A stretch of 6,811 bases of DNA from Methanosarcinales archaeon (GTDB lineage Archaea > Halobacteriota > Methanosarcinia > Methanosarcinales > Methanocomedenaceae). A program made the translations under genes and the position numbers. This document shows positions 4,740-6,811 of the stretch, piece by piece. The notes beneath the pieces were generated by a model. The model saw nothing but the letters and a program-made list of their open reading frames with translations, did no database searches and was not told where the DNA came from. The stretch spans positions 1 through 6,811 of the forward strand of contig DAOWEE010000286.1 in the NCBI GenBank assembly GCA_030638625.1. The letters run 5' to 3'. Numbering within the stretch: the first letter of the stretch is position 1; every line of letters begins with the position of its first letter.

Positions 4740-6811
4740 ATGGAAGTTGTAGAGAAAAGAAACATAAGGAAATTTATTGGTTATGCTTGGCTGGTCTGCA
4801 TGCTGCTGCTCATTTTGCAGGTGGTACCGGTAGTGGCAGTATATGATTATGCAGGGATTCCTCTTACTAATGTTAGACACGAAACCCTGAATGGGGGGGT
4901 ATATGTTGACGGCGGCCACGGGCTGGCTGCCTCGCCATATACCCAGGTATTTACCGTGCCATCCGGAACCATCAGGTACGCGAAATTATATGTGGGAGTG
5001 TGGGGGACGGACAATGTTTCTACCGGCAATATCAGCACACAAATAAATAGCGTTGATCTGGGGAGCATATCACTTCTGGGTGAAAATGACCTGAATTCAA
5101 ATGTCTATGTAGCAGGGTCAGGGGTCTACTGGGTATCATATAATGTAACTGACAAAGTAACCTCCGGTTCAAATACTGCAATAGCAACCACTAACGGTAC
5201 CATCGATGGAAGGGTTTACGCCATAGTACTTGTAGCAGTGTACGAAAATGCAAGTATGCCACAGGTGGAGTACTGGATAAATGAAGGGAATGAGTACCTG
5301 AACAGTAAAGCACAAAATAATACTACAACTATCTTTAACGGTACTGTAGGCATAACCGAGATAGAAAGTGCTAAACTCTGGACATCCTACATAGGAGGTA
5401 GCGCCGGTAATAATGATACTCTTTCGATGAATGGGGACATAGTCGCCACCGATGCTACAGATGGGGCCGAAGGGTCGTATTTTGATATGGACGAATGGAA
5501 TGTAACAGATGTCCTTGCATCTTCCGACAATTCCGTAGAATTCGACAGGGTCAATGACTCAACCCTCTTTCCGGTAAGTGCTGTTCTGGTAGTGACACGA
5601 AAGCCCAACGGTTATTTTGGGAATAATCCGATGACAATATACAGGCACGAGAAGATTAATGGTGACCTGATGTATTCACTTGGCAATAGTACATATACAG
5701 GAGGCCTGACAACAGATGCAGTGTATCCGGTAGAGACGAATATAACGATCCCAACCGGATACAGCGTTAGGGTGGCAAGACTCTATACTTACTGGACGTG
5801 GAGCAAGGATACAGTTACCAGCACCGGTATCGATGCCCAGATGGAAGTAACATTTGATGGAACGATTATTGCATCTGATAAGAATTACTCTGACAGGAAA
5901 GGATTCGGTACCTATGATTATCCATACGGGACCTATGCATATAATGTAACTGATATTGTGACTGCAACTAAGAATTACACTACTGTTGTAAAGAATATTG
6001 GCACGGATAAGAGTTTCTCAATGTATGGTGTTGGGCTGCTGGTGGTGCTTGAAAACTCAGGCGCAGAGGAGATTGAGTATTGGATTGCAGAAGGGGCTGA
6101 TATAATCTCTTCAAAGGATACCTATGGTACCACACCTGAAACCGCGACTACGTATGTTGATTTTAGCGGGTCAATTGATACCAATGCCGTGAAGAATGCC
6201 ACATTGGTAAGTGTGGTACAGGGTGCAGATAAAGGTGATCTCGATATGAACGAGCTGATATTTAACACCCGGAATTGGATTGGTGCATTGGACGCACCTT
6301 CCTCCCAACAGCAGATTGCAGTCGATAACAGGGATGTTGGTAGTTATTTGGAGTCCAGTAATAACATGGCAGGTATTCGTGATATTGGAGACTCCATGAT
6401 GGCGGTGAATGCATTTTTAGTAATAAACTTCACTTCTACCCTATCAATCTCAGCAAGTCCGACAAACGTGGATGTGGGTATACCTACCGACGTAACCTTC
6501 ACAGTGACCGATAACGGTACACCTGTTGAAGGCGCAGCTATATCCCTAAGTGGTTGTGCCACCGGAAACGGTACAACAAATGCCCAGGGAACTGCTATTA
6601 TATCCATCAATGCTACCAGTGAGGGAACCATTACCGCAACGGCAACCAAGAACGGAATTTCAGGGACTACCACACTAACTGCATCAACACAGAGCGATTC
6701 CTCATCAGTGTCACTAAGCGCAACCATAGTACCTGCAATATCACTGGTGGTCACTCCCGGCACCTTAAACTTCGGTATGCTTTCCGTTGGTGAAACCAGC
6801 AGTGTGAACAC
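4740..6811 (+). CDS. Large secreted surface protein with two DUF3344-like domains and an Ig-like domain, C-terminus beyond window
   Basis: The frame is open from the ATG at 4740 to the window end, 690 codons without a stop; an in-frame TAA at 4722 makes this the most upstream start. A signal peptide with an RNIRK-type basic start and hydrophobic core ends near residue 33. Domain 1 (about 37-287) closely matches the exoprotein encoded at 2334: GGVYVDGGHGL (52-62), MPQ-x-x-x-WINEGN (173-184), LWT (213-215), NSVEFDR (264-270). Domain 2 (about 293-564) is a divergent copy that keeps RHE-x-x-NG (302-308, like 46-52 in domain 1), ARLY and YWIAEG (447-452) but lacks the GGHG segment. An Ig-like domain resembling bacterial Big domains (about 566-648) follows, then the start of an ASH-like beta-sandwich with LNFGMLSVGE (676-685). 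About 21 N-X-S/T sequons suggest heavy N-glycosylation in or near the S-layer. A C-terminal anchor is expected beyond the window. Its function is unknown; the shared domain links it to the ECF operon. Confidence 0.88.
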   Translation, partial: MEVVEKRNIRKFIGYAWLVCMLLLILQVVPVVAVYDYAGIPLTNVRHETLNGGVYVDGGHGLAASPYTQVFTVPSGTIRYAKLYVGVWGTDNVSTGNISTQINSVDLGSISLLGENDLNSNVYVAGSGVYWVSYNVTDKVTSGSNTAIATTNGTIDGRVYAIVLVAVYENASMPQVEYWINEGNEYLNSKAQNNTTTIFNGTVGITEIESAKLWTSYIGGSAGNNDTLSMNGDIVATDATDGAEGSYFDMDEWNVTDVLASSDNSVEFDRVNDSTLFPVSAVLVVTRKPNGYFGNNPMTIYRHEKINGDLMYSLGNSTYTGGLTTDAVYPVETNITIPTGYSVRVARLYTYWTWSKDTVTSTGIDAQMEVTFDGTIIASDKNYSDRKGFGTYDYPYGTYAYNVTDIVTATKNYTTVVKNIGTDKSFSMYGVGLLVVLENSGAEEIEYWIAEGADIISSKDTYGTTPETATTYVDFSGSIDTNAVKNATLVSVVQGADKGDLDMNELIFNTRNWIGALDAPSSQQQIAVDNRDVGSYLESSNNMAGIRDIGDSMMAVNAFLVINFTSTLSISASPTNVDVGIPTDVTFTVTDNGTPVEGAAISLSGCATGNGTTNAQGTAIISINATSEGTITATATKNGISGTTTLTASTQSDSSSVSLSATIVPAISLVVTPGTLNFGMLSVGETSSVN

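Noticed and set aside
6344..6811. Open frame of 155 codons on the minus strand
   Set aside because: It lies antisense to the Ig-like region of the surface protein; its Val/Pro-rich low-complexity product mirrors the Thr/Asn-rich sense strand.

Overview
The window looks like part of a methanogen-type euryarchaeal chromosome, most likely Methanosarcinales or relatives (possibly an ANME-2 or Methanoperedens-like lineage). The evidence is archaeal TATA elements (TATAAATA, ATTTATAT) upstream of genes, GGTGA and AGGAGG ribosome binding sites, oligo-T terminator-like tracts, two secreted proteins of the DUF3344 type known mainly from methanogenic archaea, and very dense N-X-S/T sequons in the largest surface protein. 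The assignment is inferred from protein style; no marker gene is present.

Layout. Positions 1-1377 (minus strand) hold most of a double-ATPase subunit of an energy-coupling factor (ECF) transporter, cut off by the window start. A short divergent promoter region (1378-1480) separates it from a tight plus-strand operon: ecfT (1481-2332), a membrane-anchored DUF3344-like exoprotein (2334-3260), a signal-peptide protein whose C-terminal half looks like a six-helix ECF substrate-binding (S) component (3257-4336), and a 64-residue helical protein with an HxxxHxxxH motif (4338-4532). The operon genes are separated by 1 nt, a 4-nt ATGA overlap and 1 nt, so they are very probably co-transcribed. After a T-rich terminator-like tract and a 207-nt intergenic region with its own TATA box comes a large secreted protein (4740 to beyond the window end) with two tandem DUF3344-like domains, an Ig-like domain and the start of another beta-sandwich module.

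How the parts fit. The ATPase pair, EcfT and the putative S-component would make a complete dedicated ECF importer. The unusual parts are outside the membrane: the S-component carries its own extracytoplasmic beta-sandwich, and a DUF3344-like protein anchored by a C-terminal helix is encoded between EcfT and it. A second gene cluster member downstream repeats the DUF3344-like fold in a larger, probably glycosylated surface protein. The simplest hypothesis is an ECF importer with added surface modules for capture or docking at the archaeal S-layer. The substrate is unknown: a YkoE-like look of the S-component hints at a thiamin-related compound, while the His-triad small protein hints at a metal or metal-containing cofactor. 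No riboswitch, tRNA, rRNA, CRISPR array or insertion sequence was recognised.
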